NCBI GenBank assembly: GCA_003024785.1
Contig: PUQB01000397.1
Coordinates: 45,983-109,982 of the forward strand
DNA: 64,000 nt
Reading direction: 5' to 3'
From: Selaginella tamariscina
Lineage: Eukaryota; Streptophyta; Lycopodiopsida; Selaginellales; Selaginellaceae
The translations under genes and the position numbers were made by a program. Of this stretch, positions 11,837-24,599 are shown piece by piece; position 1 is the stretch's first letter, and the number at the start of each line of letters is the position of its first letter. The notes under the pieces were generated by a model that saw only the letters and a list, made by a program, of their open reading frames with translations, was not told the origin of the DNA and made no database searches.

Positions 11837-12094
11837 ATGCTCAAGCATTCAAGGGTAAAGGTGGCTTGGGGGAAAGCAGATCTAGGCATGACTTCTTCTG
11901 ATGTAGTTGCTGCGACCACAATGGAAATCGCACTCAAACCCTTTGTTTTCCAAAGTAAAGACTTCTCATTGTGGAAGCATCTTATGAAGGCATGGTTGTT
12001 GTACCATGGGGTTCATGGGATTGTCAGTGGAAAGGATGTCCAGCTGACTATCAGCAGCACGGTGGAGTCGATGAAGCTGCATCATGAGTGGTAG
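11837..12094 (+). mobile_element. Ty1/copia retrotransposon, 5' gag fragment
   Basis: The frame from 11837 contains MEIALKPFVFQSKDFSLWKH and then LLYHGVHGIVSGKD. This is the classic start of copia gag (UBN2-type), where a substrate-like 'F..W...M...L....L..VV.G' pattern is found. Translation stops at 12094 after ESMKLHHEW, before the zinc knuckle. No protease, integrase or reverse transcriptase follows; the sequence passes into AT-rich repeats. It is a truncated relic, probably preceded by part of its LTR (see 10960-11520). Confidence 0.6.
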
Positions 12095-12119
12095 ATTCGA
12101 GATAAGCAGCCATAGTATA

Positions 12120-14669
12120 TCTTTAGTGCACATTAATGTGTACTAACATATTATGCTTGTCACAAAATATGCTACCTAATTTTATTCTCATTAAAAATAA
12201 AATATTCTCTATGGTAACTGAGGAGACTACGTCGTGTATTCATTTGCTCAAATAAAAGAGTCAAATTTAAAAATTGGATCTAAACTACATAGAAGTAAAA
12301 AGACACATCTTAAACAATTGTCTGGACTCCCAGTGACACAAGCAATGTTCAGACTCATGTTAAAGAACAAATATTTTATTTAGTGACTTAAATTTCTTAA
12401 AAATATATTTAAATATGTCATAAAAAGAAGGATAATGTTTAATAAAAAGAAAATTGACTATAGTTTTTAAATTTGAAAACTACATTATTCAATATAGAAG
12501 TAAAAAGATAAGCAATGTTCATACTCATGTTGAAGAATAAATATTTGATTTATTGACTTAAATTTCTTCTATATTACACTAGAAAAAATATATATAAAAA
12601 GAAGGGTACTGTTTAATAAAAAAATATTGACTTTACTTTTTAAATCTAAACATTATTATTTATTTTGATTATAACGTGAAGACTTGAGAAGTATATCAAG
12701 TGTTCAAAAGATTCTCTTTGAAAACATTTAATAGTAAATATAAATTTTCATAAGTGTTAGAATTGTAAGTAAAAGGTGTTAAAAACATGTTAAATTTTAT
12801 CTTTATTGTTAATTCTTTTTTCATTTAGTGCAAATAATATTTAGATTATATAGAAATATTCTTAAATCTTGCACACACATGTTCTATGCTATGAGATTGG
12901 GGTAGAGAATATAATTATTTTTTTGATATTAAAATAGAGAAGTAAGATTTTGAAATAGCTTAGAGTGTTTCACTCTATTATATAATATTTTTAATATATA
13001 AAGATAAAAATAAAAAATTTGGAAGCAATCTAAAAGAGGAATCATAATTTAATAAAGTCTGAAATAAGCTTATTGAAAGGGCTCCTTTTGAGAACAATAA
13101 TGAAAGGAGGGTAAACCAAGGGCTGCATAATGGTGTATGGAGTATCATTATGAGTCTTGAGGAAAAATTATAATCATAATTTAATTAAGAAAATTAAAAT
13201 AATTAATAAATCTTTAGAAGTCTTCTTTATATATAACTTAAAACAAATTGCATGTTTATAATTAATTAAGATTTTTAAATTGGACTTTGTTCAAATTAGG
13301 TGACTTGAGTTACAATAAAAGCGAGAGAGCCAAAGGTATTCTTATCCATTAGGGAGTTTGTGAGATTAGCTTGAACATAATTTTCACGGGAGAGCTTGGC
13401 CAAGTAAGAACAAAGTGGAGTGACACTTGCAAATGGTCACATAGGTTAGGGTTTGTATGGCCAATTGATAAATAAAGGTTTCATTGTTATGATGGACATA
13501 TACCTAGAAAATTGTTATAATTTATTATAGTGTACATGACATGAGTTGAGGGTCATGATAAACCAACGGCTTTTATGCTAGTCAAATAAGTCCATGCATT
13601 CTCATAAACTATTCAACTAACATAGTATTATGTTTAAGATTCAAAAGTGAGACTTAATGATAATAACAAAGACACATTATTAACTATCTTGTAAGATGAT
13701 CAATTTGTTCATATATAATAGAATACAATATTATTACTATAACTTTGACTTTGAAATACCAAAATATTCCTGAAAAGATAATTAAAGTACTTCTCAATAG
13801 AAATAGAATATTTTCTAGAATAATTGGTTACATTTCACTCTTAAACATTCATTCTTTCAAATATAATTGAAATTTCATATGACTACAACATTATATATAT
13901 AATTATAAAAGATAAATACAAACTTGTTTACTTCTATAATATATTATCTTTAAAATCCTTAACCCACTTTCTATTCAAAGAACTCTCAGCAATGTTCATG
14001 CTTATTTTGAAGAAAATATTTGATTAGTCACTAATAATTTTGTAAAAAATATTTTATAATTTTTTTTTGACATTATAGCTGAATATAACATTAAAATCGA
14101 CATTTTTAAAAGAAAGTTAATGTAATTAATATAAAAAGAAGTTAATTATAATTATATTATAATTTTTAATTCTAATATTATTTATTTAATTAAAACATTA
14201 TAATTCCAGAAGTAAATAGCACGTGTTAAAATCATTTTCTTTAGAAACATTTTCATATTGAATATACATGTTTTCAAAAGTGTTAGAATTATAAGTAAAA
14301 GGTGTTAAAAACATGTCAAGATCATTAAAATTTGATCTTTACTCTTAATTCTTTTTCTAGTGCTAAATAATATTATATATATATATATATTCTTAGATCT
14401 TGTATGCACATGTTCTTAACATATTCTATGCTAGCTATGAATATCCTTCTATGTGTTACTAGTATATTTTCAATAGAGAAATAAGATCTCAATGCAACAA
14501 GCACCCTTAAACAAAAGTGGGCATAAAACACTAAAATCCAAATACTAAATAATTATGAATTATTAAAAAATAATTAATTAAACATAGATTAAAAGAACCA
14601 AGTAAATATGTTTTTCGAAAAGAATATTCATTAAATATTCTTTTTATTTTTATTATTTAATGAATATAT
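12120..14669. repeat. AT-rich block with several copies of a dispersed repeat
   Basis: A ~450-bp unit recurs. Shared landmarks are AGCAATGTTCA.ACTCATGTT, a run about TGTTAGAATT.TAAGTAAAAGG, AAAACATGTCAAGATCATTA and CTAGTGC.AATAATATT. Copies sit at about 12340-12900 (partly duplicated at 12510) and 13990-14440, and an inverted copy at about 46790-47280. No coding potential. Element class unknown. Ty3/gypsy element 1 is inserted just after it. Confidence 0.55.
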
Positions 14670-14870
14670 TGTAAGATACTGTATATATGTAACATACTAT
14701 ATATACGCATGTGTATATACACACATGCGTAGTGACACATGGGTGGTGATCTGGCCCCATGTGTCAGCGCCACGTGTCGCATGTGTGCCACGTGGCAGAG
14801 GCCTCCTGTATATAAGCAGGGTTTTTTAAGCTAATACATTTGACATTTTCTAAATATATCTGCTCTTTCA
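14670..14870 (+). repeat. 5' LTR of Ty3/gypsy element 1
   Basis: Begins TGTAAGATAC and ends CTGCTCTTTCA. Contains a hairpin with 10-bp arms (14705-14714 and 14721-14730), two G-box type motifs (CACGTGTC at 14771-14778, CACGTGGC at 14789-14796) and a TATA box TATATAAG at 14809-14816. Together these make a compact promoter. Confidence 0.92.
14771..14816 (+). promoter_or_regulatory. LTR promoter: two G-boxes and a TATA box
   Basis: CACGTGTC and CACGTGGC lie 18 bp apart, followed 13 bp later by TATATAAG. ACGT-core G-boxes are bound by plant bZIP and bHLH factors, for example in abscisic acid or light responses. In the 3' LTR the second box has decayed to CATGGC while the first is intact. Activity is inferred, not shown. 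Confidence 0.55.
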
Positions 14871-14923
14871 TTGGTGGAGAAGTTGGGTATTCCTTTCTTC
14901 CGCCTTTTCCTTTTCTTGTTTCC

Positions 14924-15990
14924 ATGACAATGAACATGGAGACGGCTTTTAGCATTATTGCTACTGCTACACAAACTAAGTTGTTGGAGCGCTTTGTTGA
15001 GGGTCCGTCCTCCTCTTCCCCGCTGAGCCTCATGCCGGGGGATCTGCTTCCTTCATCTTCTTCACAGGCCACAAATCCGAGGGTTCGACCCCGATCTTTT
15101 TGTGGTGATCCGGGAGATGATGTATACCACTGGTTTGATCATTTCCAAGTCATTGTTCGTTACCATGGTTGGGATGAGGCCCGTGCTCTCAGAGAATTCC
15201 CTACATGTTTGGAAGGCCCTGCGCTCAAGTGGTATAATGGATTGGCTGCGGAGATTCAAGCCAATAGTAATCGGTTACGGAATGCCTCAAACGTACGTTT
15301 GGCAAAGTTGAGGATTCAGATGATGCTTTCCAACAACTGCATGCGATACGACAACATCCTGGTGAGTCTGTTATGCGGTTTAGTATTAGGTTCGGGGATT
15401 TAGTTCGGCGTGCATATCCTAACATGCCTGAGCCTATTAAGCTCGGTATGTTATGGCCAACTATGCGACCCGAACTTGTTCGATTCGTTCGGGCTCTTCG
15501 TCCTACCACATTGGAGGAAGCTTTTGCACTAGCTCAACGTTTTGAGTTGGTGCCTGGTGAGGGCCGTGTTCCCCTTGGGTTACCTGCTCCTCTTGTTCAG
15601 CGTGCTGATCCAATGGAGGTTGATGCTGCTGCATATGTGCCCGCACGGCAAGCCTTTCGTGGTCGACCTCGGGGCCCACCCCGTGGACCACCTCCACGAA
15701 ATCGTCCTGCACCTGCTCCAGTACCTGCCCGTGGTGGTCAAAATCCACGGATTCGTGACAGGAGGAATCGGAACAATGCAGGTCGACCCAATCAAGTTCA
15801 TTGTTGGGCCTGTTGGGCGCCTGGACATACTTGGCGGGCATGCGATGTGTATCCTGATTGGCGTCCACCACATCCAGGCTGGCGACCATATGTTCCGGAT
15901 GGTGTGCCTGTGGCGGCCATTATGTCTGATGATGAGCTTCCAGATGACGAAGCCTCTCTTGCAGGTGGATCTGTTGCGGAAAACCAGTAA
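14924..15990 (+). pseudogene. gag of Ty3/gypsy element 1
   Basis: Starts at ATG 14924 (MTMNMETAFSII). The capsid region is recognisable by CGDPGDDVYHWFDHF and FPTCLEGPALKWYNGL. A frameshift lies between about 15260 and 15375, after which the second frame (15373-15990) gives a proline/arginine-rich stretch and the zinc knuckle CWACWAPGHTWRAC (C-x2-C-x4-H-x4-C), then an acidic tail. The protein would coat the retrotransposon RNA in virus-like particles. Broken as it stands. Confidence 0.85.
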
Positions 15991-16019
15991 TCGTACGGGC
16001 GACGGAGGGATCCCGTGCG

Positions 16020-18030
16020 ATGGAGACTTCACCTCCATGCTTTTTCCGCTATGCATATCAAGGTTTGCAAGTTCCACCAGATCATCCAGTTTTCACATTT
16101 TCTGCACGAGTGAATGATCTTTCAGTCACAGTGCTTGTGGATACAGGATCCAGTATGTCTTCCATAACTACTTCTCTAGCGCATCGGTGCTCATTACCCT
16201 TAAGACGTGCAGATAAGGTCTTGCACATTTTATATGGTAATGGGCAGTCTCGTGCAGTATCACAGTACACCACTTCGACTACGCTGGTTTGGGTGCCAAT
16301 GTAAGTTTCCCTCTGGGTCTCTTAGGGTTGTCCCTTCCCAGGTCTTTGACATTATTCTGGGATGTGATTGGTTAAAGCAGTCGAAAGGTACATGTGATTT
16401 TTCACTCTCTCCTCCTGTATTACGCTTGGAGTCTGTGTCTCTGCAGTCTGTTCCTTTACGTCCAGAGAAGCTTGTTGCTGTTTGTATCACACATACAGCT
16501 CCTTTGATTCCGGTCTTGGGGTGGTGTTCATCTCAACAGGTTCAAATGCGGATCCGTCACCTGAGTATCGAGCACTGCATCGAACAACTTAAGCAGTATG
16601 CAAGTTTGTTCAAATTTGATCTGTCCCAAGGTGCACGTGTGAAGACTCGACACTGTATACCCACCGGCAATGCAAAGCCTTTCAAAGTCCCGGTTCGACG
16701 CAGGTCACCAAAAGAGTTATCAGCCATGCGAACAGCTGTTACTGATATGATTGGTAAACGGTGTGTCGTCCGTCACGGAGTCCATGGGCATGTGAACCTC
16801 ATTTGGTTCCCAAGCCTGATGGATCTCTCGATTTTGTGTGGATTACCGACCTCTTAACGATGTTACCATCAAAGATGTCTATCCACTTCCGAACTCTGCC
16901 GATCTATTAGATCGTTTGGGTCAGAGTCGATGGTTTACTAAGTTGGATTTGGCATCAGGATATTGGCAGGTTCCTATGGCTGAGGAGGATATTCCAAAAA
17001 CGGCCTTCCGGACACCATTTGGTCTTTACGAGTTTTTGGTCATGCCTTTTGGATTGACTTCAGCTCCTGCCACCTTTCAACGCATGATGGATGAGCTTCT
17101 TTCCGATATGCCTGATATCACTGCCGATTTTATCGACGATGTGCTCATTCATGGGTCTGGTTCTTGGGAGGATCACATTCGTGATGTACGGCGCGTTCTT
17201 GATCGATTTCGAGAAGTTGGCCTGAAGTTGAAACTTGAAAAGTGTGTGTTTGGTTCGACCGACACCACTTACTTGGGTTACCGTATATCTCGAGAGGGTT
17301 TACAGGTGGATCCAATGAAGTTGCGAGCTGTTCGAGAGTTCCTCGTCCCCGTACAGTACAGGAAGTCCAGCGTTTCTTGGGCAAGGTGCAGTACTTGGGT
17401 CGATTTATCGATCATCTCACTGATCGAACTGCCCCTCTTCGGGAGTTAGTTCATCCACAGGTATCTTTCAGGTGGACTCGCAGGTGTCAGCAGGCATTTG
17501 ACCAGTTAAAAGAGTTCCTGACAACTCCACCATTGCTTCAATACCCAGATTTTACTCGTCCGTTCATTTTACGAGTAGATGCCTCAGATGTTGGTATTGA
17601 TGCAAACTGATGCTGTGGATTCTTCAATTCGACACCCGGTGGCTTACATTAGTCGAGTACTCAGCCGGCTGAGCGGAATATTCCCACTACTGAAAAAGAA
17701 TGCCTTGCTGCTGTTTGGGGTTTTGAACGACTTCATGCCTACTTACATGGGAGTGAAACACTTTTGGAGTGTGATCATGCTGCTGTCACTTCCTTATTAA
17801 AACGGAAGAATTTAGTGGGTCGCGTAGCCAGATGGGCATTACGTCTCCAGGTATATAACTTTAAGGTGGTGCACACTGGCCTGGGCGAACAATGGTGGAT
17901 GCGGATGCACTTTCTCGAGCACCCCTCTCCGATTCCACTTTGCCTGCTCATGCAGTAGCTGCAGCGTTCGGTTTGATACAAGCCCCTCAGGTATTCGATG
18001 CCGACTTACCATCCTTGGAACAGTGGCAGG
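16020..18030 (+). pseudogene. protease, reverse transcriptase and RNase H of Ty3/gypsy element 1
   Basis: Aspartic protease: VTVLVDTGSSMSSI at 16120-16175 (DTG active site). Reverse transcriptase: 16838-17330 with [47 protein letters not shown] and the catalytic FIDDVLIH box. The connection and RNase H follow at 17242-17610 in another frame ([24 protein letters not shown]) and continue in pieces to about 17960. At least four frame changes separate these blocks, so no functional polyprotein can be made from this copy. Confidence 0.88.
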
Positions 18031-18049
18031 ATGCTCAAAAACATGAACC

Positions 18050-19226
18050 ATGGACGAGGCAATTACGCGATGCGTTTGCAAATTCCGTCTTCCGAACCTC
18101 GGTTTCGACAATATCATGCTCAGTTTCGACTTCAGGATGGTTTATTGTATTTTATTGGGACAAATCCAGAGGAGATGGCGTTTGGCTGTACCCTCTACAT
18201 ATGTTCCACACCTTCTTCGAGCATATCATGATTCACCTATTGTTGGAGGTCATCTTGGTCACCAACGAGTGTTGGAGAAGCTGCGCCGATCATTTTATTG
18301 GCCCAGCATGCGTGGTGATGTGATCAGGTATATTCAAAGCTGTCCCACTTGTCAAACTGGAATTCCTCTACGACTCGGGCCATGGGGTGTTGGAATCCAT
18401 CAATGTCTCTCGCCCTTTTGATGTTAATTGCAGTGGATTTAATGGGACCTTTTCCACGTTCTTCTCAAGGTAACCAGTACATCATTGTTGTATCGATTAT
18501 TTAACTCGATGGGTGGAGGTTGGTGCTCTTCCGGATGCAACTGCCATGTCAACAGCTTTGTTTCTGTTCGATAATGTGGTTTTGCAGCATTCTTGTCCAG
18601 AGCGGATGTTATCAGACAATGGCCCCGCTTTCATTGCAGAGGTATTCCGAGTGTTGTGTGAGAGGTTAGGGGTAAAACATTCATTTGCCTCTCCGTATCA
18701 TCCACAAACTGATGGTTTGGTGGAGCGATTGAATCGGACCTTCAAGGGTATGATCTCGAAGTATGTGAACTTCAATCACACGGACTGGGATTGGTATTTG
18801 CGATGTTTGAGATTTGCTTATGTAACAGGCATTCAGAGTTCGATTGGTATCTCTCCATTCAAGGCATTGTATGGATATGATCCTAAGTTGCCTAGTGAAT
18901 TGGGGTTATCATCGAATCTGCCACGTGCCGAGGATGCAAAGATGTGGGCTCGACATTTGGATGCTGTTTTGCCTCTTCTGCGTGCAGAGTCTGCTGAACA
19001 TCTTGGTCGAGCTCAAATGCGGCAGCAATCTTCTTACAATGCACGACATCAAATTCCACCAGATTTTGCTGACGGTGACTTAGTCCTGGTACGTTTTCCC
19101 AAGCTGACTGCACCTGGGCTTGCAACTGGTTTATTACATAAGTGGCTTGGTCCCTACCGAGTACTCCGAAAGGTTGGTCCTCAGGTATATCAAGTACAGT
19201 TGGTGGGATCTCATGAGGTTGAATAG
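18050..19226 (+). pseudogene. integrase of Ty3/gypsy element 1
   Basis: The zinc-binding H-H-C-C module lies at about 18220-18360 (GGHLGHQRVLEKLRRSFYWP then SCPTCQ). The DDE core follows at 18513-18900 with SDNGPAFIAEVFRVLCERLG and YHPQTDGLVERLNRTFKG. After a frame change the C-terminal GPYRVLRKVGPQVYQVQL (19150-19205) is the usual end domain. No chromodomain follows; the frame closes before the polypurine tract. Confidence 0.87.
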
Positions 19227-19360
19227 TTCACGTGGTTCGAATGAAACGGTTTGTCGTTCGAGACTCGTTGAGACATTTGGTCATACCTTAGATGGCCCAG
19301 CTCACACGATCCAGGACCATCAGATCCATCACCATCTACACAGCCGTAGAGGGAGGATAG

Positions 19361-19561
19361 TGTAAGATACTATATATGTAACATATTGTATATACGCATG
19401 TGTATATACACACATGCGTAGTGACACATGGGTGGTGATCTGGCTCCCATGTGTCAGCGCCACGTGTCGCATGTGTGCCACATGGCAGAGGGCCTCCTGT
19501 ATATAAGCAGGGTTTTTGTAGCTGAATACATCTGACTTTTCTGAATATATCTGCTCTTTCA
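19361..19561 (+). repeat. 3' LTR of Ty3/gypsy element 1
   Basis: Same length and ends as the 5' LTR, with about a dozen substitutions or one-base indels. One of the two G-boxes is mutated (CCACATGG). Confidence 0.92.
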
Positions 19562-21470
19562 ATATTATCAAAAAAAATCCATTGACATAAATGTTTATAT
19601 TTATGGATATATGTGTATTCCACAATGTAACATTGTATAAATATATTCAATATTGTATCTTTAATGAACATTTTATAATAATTTTTTCATAAAATTTTAT
19701 ATTTGTTTCTATGCCTAATTTTTTACGAATAAACTTAGTTTTATATAAAGAATTAACTAGTTTTTATCTTCATGTAATGATGAAAACTATATGGTTGCTT
19801 AAATAATGTCTTTTGAAGAATATCATTGATTAATATAATTTAAATGTTATGTTTTATAAGCATTTATAAATGTTTAATTTTTAAACTATGTAAAATTCAA
19901 AAGTCAGACATTTACAAGACGGTTATGAAAAACGATATAAAAGCAACATTCATAAAGTTAGAACTCAAGTGCATGCAGAGGACAAGTCAAAAAGGTATTC
20001 AAAATAGGTATGGCATCCACAATGAAAAAATATATGGAGGACACTAAAGAGGAGTAATATGAATGGTGTTTTCTAGCTTTTAATGTGTATAATTTTTATT
20101 TGGAATATTAATGAATACGATTTGTTTATTTGGGCATAGGGCAATTACACTATTTTTGTTTTGAAACAATACAAAAAACTTGATTAATCCCATTGATGCC
20201 CATTGTTGACCTTGGCGAGATAAATCTTGTCAAGCTCAAAGGAGGGCAACAATGCATTAGTGGGATAAATCAGTAGAAAGGCCATCAGCTAGATATATAT
20301 TATTAAGTCCTTTTGGCAGATAAGAATATTCTCATATTTATTAGGTGGATATAATCTTGATTAATCAAGCTCTTTTTATAATTAATATAAATGAGCCTTT
20401 AATGAACATAATTATTTATTTATGAATAAGACAAGTAATCATTATTTTGGTTTTGAAACAAAAGTTGAGTAAATATATTTAGTGTTTTGAAATGGAAGTG
20501 GAGTGAAATATTAGTGTATTCTAGCTGTTGGGTGTATATAATTTTTATTTAAAATATTAATGAACATAATCTATTTATTTTGGCATAGGGCAAATATACT
20601 AATTTAGGGTTTTGTGGTACATGCCTAAAAGTAAATTTCTATGTACAATATGCAATGACAAACCCAATTGAACATCTAGTTGATAACATGGTTCACAAGA
20701 GAGTTTGCATTTCATTTGGCAAAATGGGTTCTTGAAGGTGGCAATCCTAGCTGAGCAATGGCCAAAACAAAAATCATGGGGAGGCATTGGCAAAACAAGC
20801 CACTGTGAAGATTCAAATCATTCACAATGCATGGAGACATCTATGCAATAGAGGTGTCTTGCCAATTGCATTCCCAACAAGAGAAGAAATTTCGTAGGTT
20901 AGAGAATCGAAAATGTGGATGCTTTAGATAAGATAGTCAGCTTTGAGACATTTGGTACAACGGGAATTCCCCATTAAAATCAAGTTTAATGATAGTCCTT
21001 AGTCGTGTGGTGGGTGGATTATTATGGAGCATATAAAGGCGGGATAAATATACTTCTCTATTCAATAGAAATACATATATGTTGTACAGTATGTTTGTGT
21101 GTATACATATACTTATACATATATATACATATATGATCATGTATACAAATTTTACAATCATACACATAATAAAAATGATATTACCATATATACAAATACA
21201 AACATAAAACACATACACGCACACATGCTTGTGTATACATAGACTTAGACACACACACACACACACATAGAGAGAGAGAGTGTGTGTATACACATACACA
21301 CTCTAAAGTATCAAATAAGATATAAACATAATAACATGTTTGTGTATACACATTTTACAATCTTGATGTATTAAATAAGATATTGTCATAGTTTTTATTA
21401 TGATTTCTCTTTATTTTTAAATGTTACATATCAAAATATGTTGACAAGCTTTATGTGTTAAGGAAATAAC
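19562..21470. other. AT-rich intergenic stretch
   Basis: No gene recognised. A local reiteration around TTGGCATAGGGCAA.TACACTA and TAATTTTTATTT..AATATTAATGAA occurs at about 20085-20165, 20395-20450 and 20525-20605, a degenerate tandem repeat of roughly 220 bp. AC/AT microsatellites lie at 21060-21300. Confidence 0.45.
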
Positions 21471-22536
21471 CTTGCTTAGTGCACTTGGGTATTTAATGAT
21501 GATCTGACCAGGTCTTATTAGGCATTTGCAAGAAAACTCTAGGTGATATTAACACTTTCATTTAAAAATTTTTACCTTGATTTTCTATGTCCTGATTAGG
21601 TTTTTAGTTGGTTCTAGTGAGTTCAACATGTTAAATATGAGTAGAAACACCCCTAGGGTTGACGCCCTAAACCCCTCATGTTAGGGTTTAGGGATCGATA
21701 AGTCATTAGGTTAAATTCACTAAGTATATTGTCATTGAAAATGATATTCTGTGCTAGTTTACTTTACAAAATAAAAAAACAAAGGGGGTCTTTGTCACAT
21801 ATATTCATAGTTACAAACACAGTCGGGATCTCGGCCGTGTTCACCGTGTTTCATAAACACAACCATGGGTCGTGTTCCCACAACTATGTTTATGAATAAT
21901 ATATGCTGTTACGAACACGAGCCGTGATCTCGGCTGTGGTTGCTAGGATCACGGCTTATGTTCATAACACCAAGGCATCAACACCATATGTTGACTCCAT
22001 TTGCTCCAAGCTCTTGATCTTCCTCGATGCCGCTTCCACTGCTGATTTTGGCAGCGCTGCAGCCACCTCCACCATTCCATTTGCCATGGATTGGAGGAGA
22101 GGCACTTCATCTACCTTGCTACTGCAAAGCATGGCACAACAATCCAGCATACTGTAGGGGTGGAGACAATGTCGAAGATTGATGATCATACAGGATTACA
22201 TATGGGGGTATATAGGCCATCCAAATGTTGTGTGTGTGAGTGTGTATTCATATATCTATATGCAATACATGTGTTAAAGGATGTATTTATACATCCTCTT
22301 CATATCCTTACATTTGTGTAAGTACACACACAACAATACAAGAATGGGATAAGTGGCAATGGGGCAAGCAGCCATACGAACAATGAAAATAAACATATTC
22401 AAATTTTATGCATATTAATATGATTTTGTGTGGATGTTTGAGTAGTTTATATATAATAAAAAGTAATATATTCGTAGAATTAAAATTAGAATATTCTTAG
22501 AATATTTATTTGTGAGCCACCATGAGCTGTGATCGT

Positions 22537-23008
22537 TGTCAAGCCACGATTCAAGAGCAAGAAGGCTTGACTCAGGAGCAGAACAAGGATTAGGAACAAG
22601 ACAAGAGCAAGACAAGATTCAAGAGCAAAACAAGATCCAAGAGCAAAGAAGCTTGACTCAAAAGCAGGATAAGAACTAGAAACAAGATAAGAACAGGACA
22701 TGAACTAGAAACAAGACGAGAACAGAAAGTAAGGAGCAAGACAAGAACAAGACAAAAATGATCGTAGAATGACTGGTGTTTATAGTAACTGATTGTACAA
22801 CAATTAGGTCGGAGCTTTTATGCTCACAACTCCAAGAGCTAATCTAGTCATGAGCCAAAAATAGTGTCCCTTATCCTGTAGGCATATCATGTAGACATCC
22901 TGTAGGTATATCCTGTAGGCATATTTTGTAGGCATATCCTGTAGGTAAGTATATCATGTATCCCGTATCCTATATCTTATATCCTATATCCTGTATCGGG
23001 TCGTGACA
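22537..23008 (-). repeat. 3' LTR of the chromovirus (left), with internal minisatellites
   Basis: Two minisatellites sit inside: 22550-22760, reiterating GAGCAAGACAAGA.., and 22875-22995, reiterating ATCCTGTAGGCAT / ATCCTATATC. Unit number differs from the other LTR (472 versus 409 bp), which explains their length difference. Confidence 0.85.
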
Positions 23009-23084
23009 ACACCTTCTCCTTAAGAATGAGTTCCACGAGTCATGGGACTTGGTTTAGCAGGATAACACCGATGGAATGCAACAA

Positions 23085-24267
23085 CCTTAAAAGAAGCATG
23101 GAGTAAATTGGATGTAGGTTCCCAAGTGCGATCGATAAGCAAATAACCTTTCTAATCCACCAAGTATTAAAGTTGACAGCAATAAAGACGAGAATCAAGG
23201 ATGGTTGCAACTTCGTACTCAGGTTCATCGTTAATTACCATAAGAAGGGGAGAAAAAGAAGCACGACTAGGAAGAGAAGAAGGATGATATGGCTCTAACA
23301 AAGAGGTGTGAAACACATGATAAAGTTTCACCATAAATGGTAGCTCTAGTCAGAAAGTTACAGGATTGACCTCAATCGCAATCATGTAAGGGCTCAATCG
23401 TTAAAAATCTAACTTAGAAGAAGGCATGTTGGTGCGAATATGCCGACAAAGAAGCCACACGAGATCACCAATCTTGTATGCAAGTGCCAATTGACGATGA
23501 GCATCAGCATAACGCTTGTACCGTTTCTGTGTCTGCTAAAGATGAACCTAGAGATCATTATGTACATAACGAAGATGCTGGAGACGATCTTGTACTGTAG
23601 GAGCGAAAGAAGGAAAAGCATGAGGAGCAAAGTCAAAACGTGGATGGTAGCATGTAAGAGTGAAGAAAGGTGTCTAGCCTGTATATGTGTGAACGGAGGT
23701 GTTATAGGCAAACTCCACCATAGGAAGAAGGTCCAACCAATTGTCCTGTTGGTAACTGATGAAGCAATAAAGATATTGCTTCAAGGTCTGAATTGTGCGT
23801 TCTGATTGCCCATCAGCTTACGGATGATATCATGAAGAAATATCCACTTTAACTTGTAGACTCCGAAGAAGCTCTCGTCAAAATCTGGACATGAATTGTG
23901 AGCCTCGATTAGAAACAATGCTCTCAGGAATACCATGATGTTGGAACACTTCGTAGATCACCAATTCAGTAGTTGTCTAGCTTGTAGCCGTTTTGTTACA
24001 TGGTAATAAATGAGCCTGTTTGGTGAAATGGTCAACCACCACAAGAACTGCATTAAATTCATGAGGAGGAAGATCTGTGAGGAAATCCATAGAAATGGAT
24101 CTCCAAGGAACAGAGGGAACAAGAAAAGGACGAAGAAGACTAGAGGGTGCGTGACAAGGCATCTTCAACCTCTTGCAGGTGTCACAATTCCGTACAAACT
24201 TTCCACAAAACCTCGCAACCCCATGCCACCAATAGTTGTGAGTCACCAACTCAACTGTCTTGGCCAC
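23085..24267 (-). pseudogene. integrase with C-terminal chromodomain, chromovirus
   Basis: 24267-23977 encodes the zinc module (HNYWWHGVARFCGKFVRNCD, C-x2-C) and the start of the DDE core (ISMDFLTDLPP, VLVVVDHFTKQAHLLP). Around 23740-23500 come EFAYNTSVHTYTG and KRYADAHRQLALAYKIGDLVW. At about 23240-23085 follow EYEVATILDSRL, YLVD, KGYLLIDRTWEPTSNLLHA. This is a chromodomain, with aromatic and W-E-P residues in place but one internal stop. Chromodomains steer integration to marked chromatin in this lineage. Confidence 0.8.
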
Positions 24268-24599
24268 ACCAAAATGTCATGTAGCCGGGGTATTATGACA
24301 ATCTTGTACCACACGAGTCTTGTAAACACCAATAGGAATGTACAGGAGACCTTATCGGTACAGGAGTTCGTCTTATATGGCAAACAACCTGTAGTCTATA
24401 CAGGAACTAGAGGAAGAGGAGCTTGTGATGTCAGGAGTAATGTGTGAGAACACATTCTTTGCCAAGTCATTTGTAACTAATTGCAAACAGATGTCCTGTA
24501 AAAGTGTTGAATCTGCTGGAGCCTGATGAACCTATAGTGCCGCAAGCCGAAATCAATCAGGACCCAACAACACTTGCTTTTAACAGTCATATGCAGGAT

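Larger units (their letters stand above)
14670..19561 (+). mobile_element. Ty3/gypsy LTR retrotransposon 1, full length, frameshifted
   Basis: 4.9 kb bounded by two 201-bp LTRs (14670-14870 and 19361-19561) that begin TG and end CA. A polypurine tract (AGAGGGAGGATAG) touches the 3' LTR. Flanks share ATAT (14666-14669, 19562-19565). Order gag, protease, reverse transcriptase, RNase H, integrase places it in Ty3/gypsy. No chromodomain was recognised. The LTRs differ at only about a dozen positions, so the insertion is fairly recent, but gag-pol is broken by several frameshifts. The sequence after the 5' LTR starts TTGGTGGA, shared with element 2, and is the likely primer-binding site; the tRNA is not identified. 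Confidence 0.93.

Noticed and set aside
15503-16077. Long minus-strand frames over retrotransposon gag
   Set aside because: Antisense shadows of the Pro/Arg-rich gag frame; no family resemblance.
21655-21693. Telomere-like words CCCTAAACCCC and TTAGGGTTTAGGG
   Set aside because: Only single imperfect units in opposite orientation; no tandem array.
22550-22760. Regularly spaced short repeats that could suggest a CRISPR array
   Set aside because: Contiguous degenerate minisatellite inside a plant LTR; no unique spacers, eukaryotic context.
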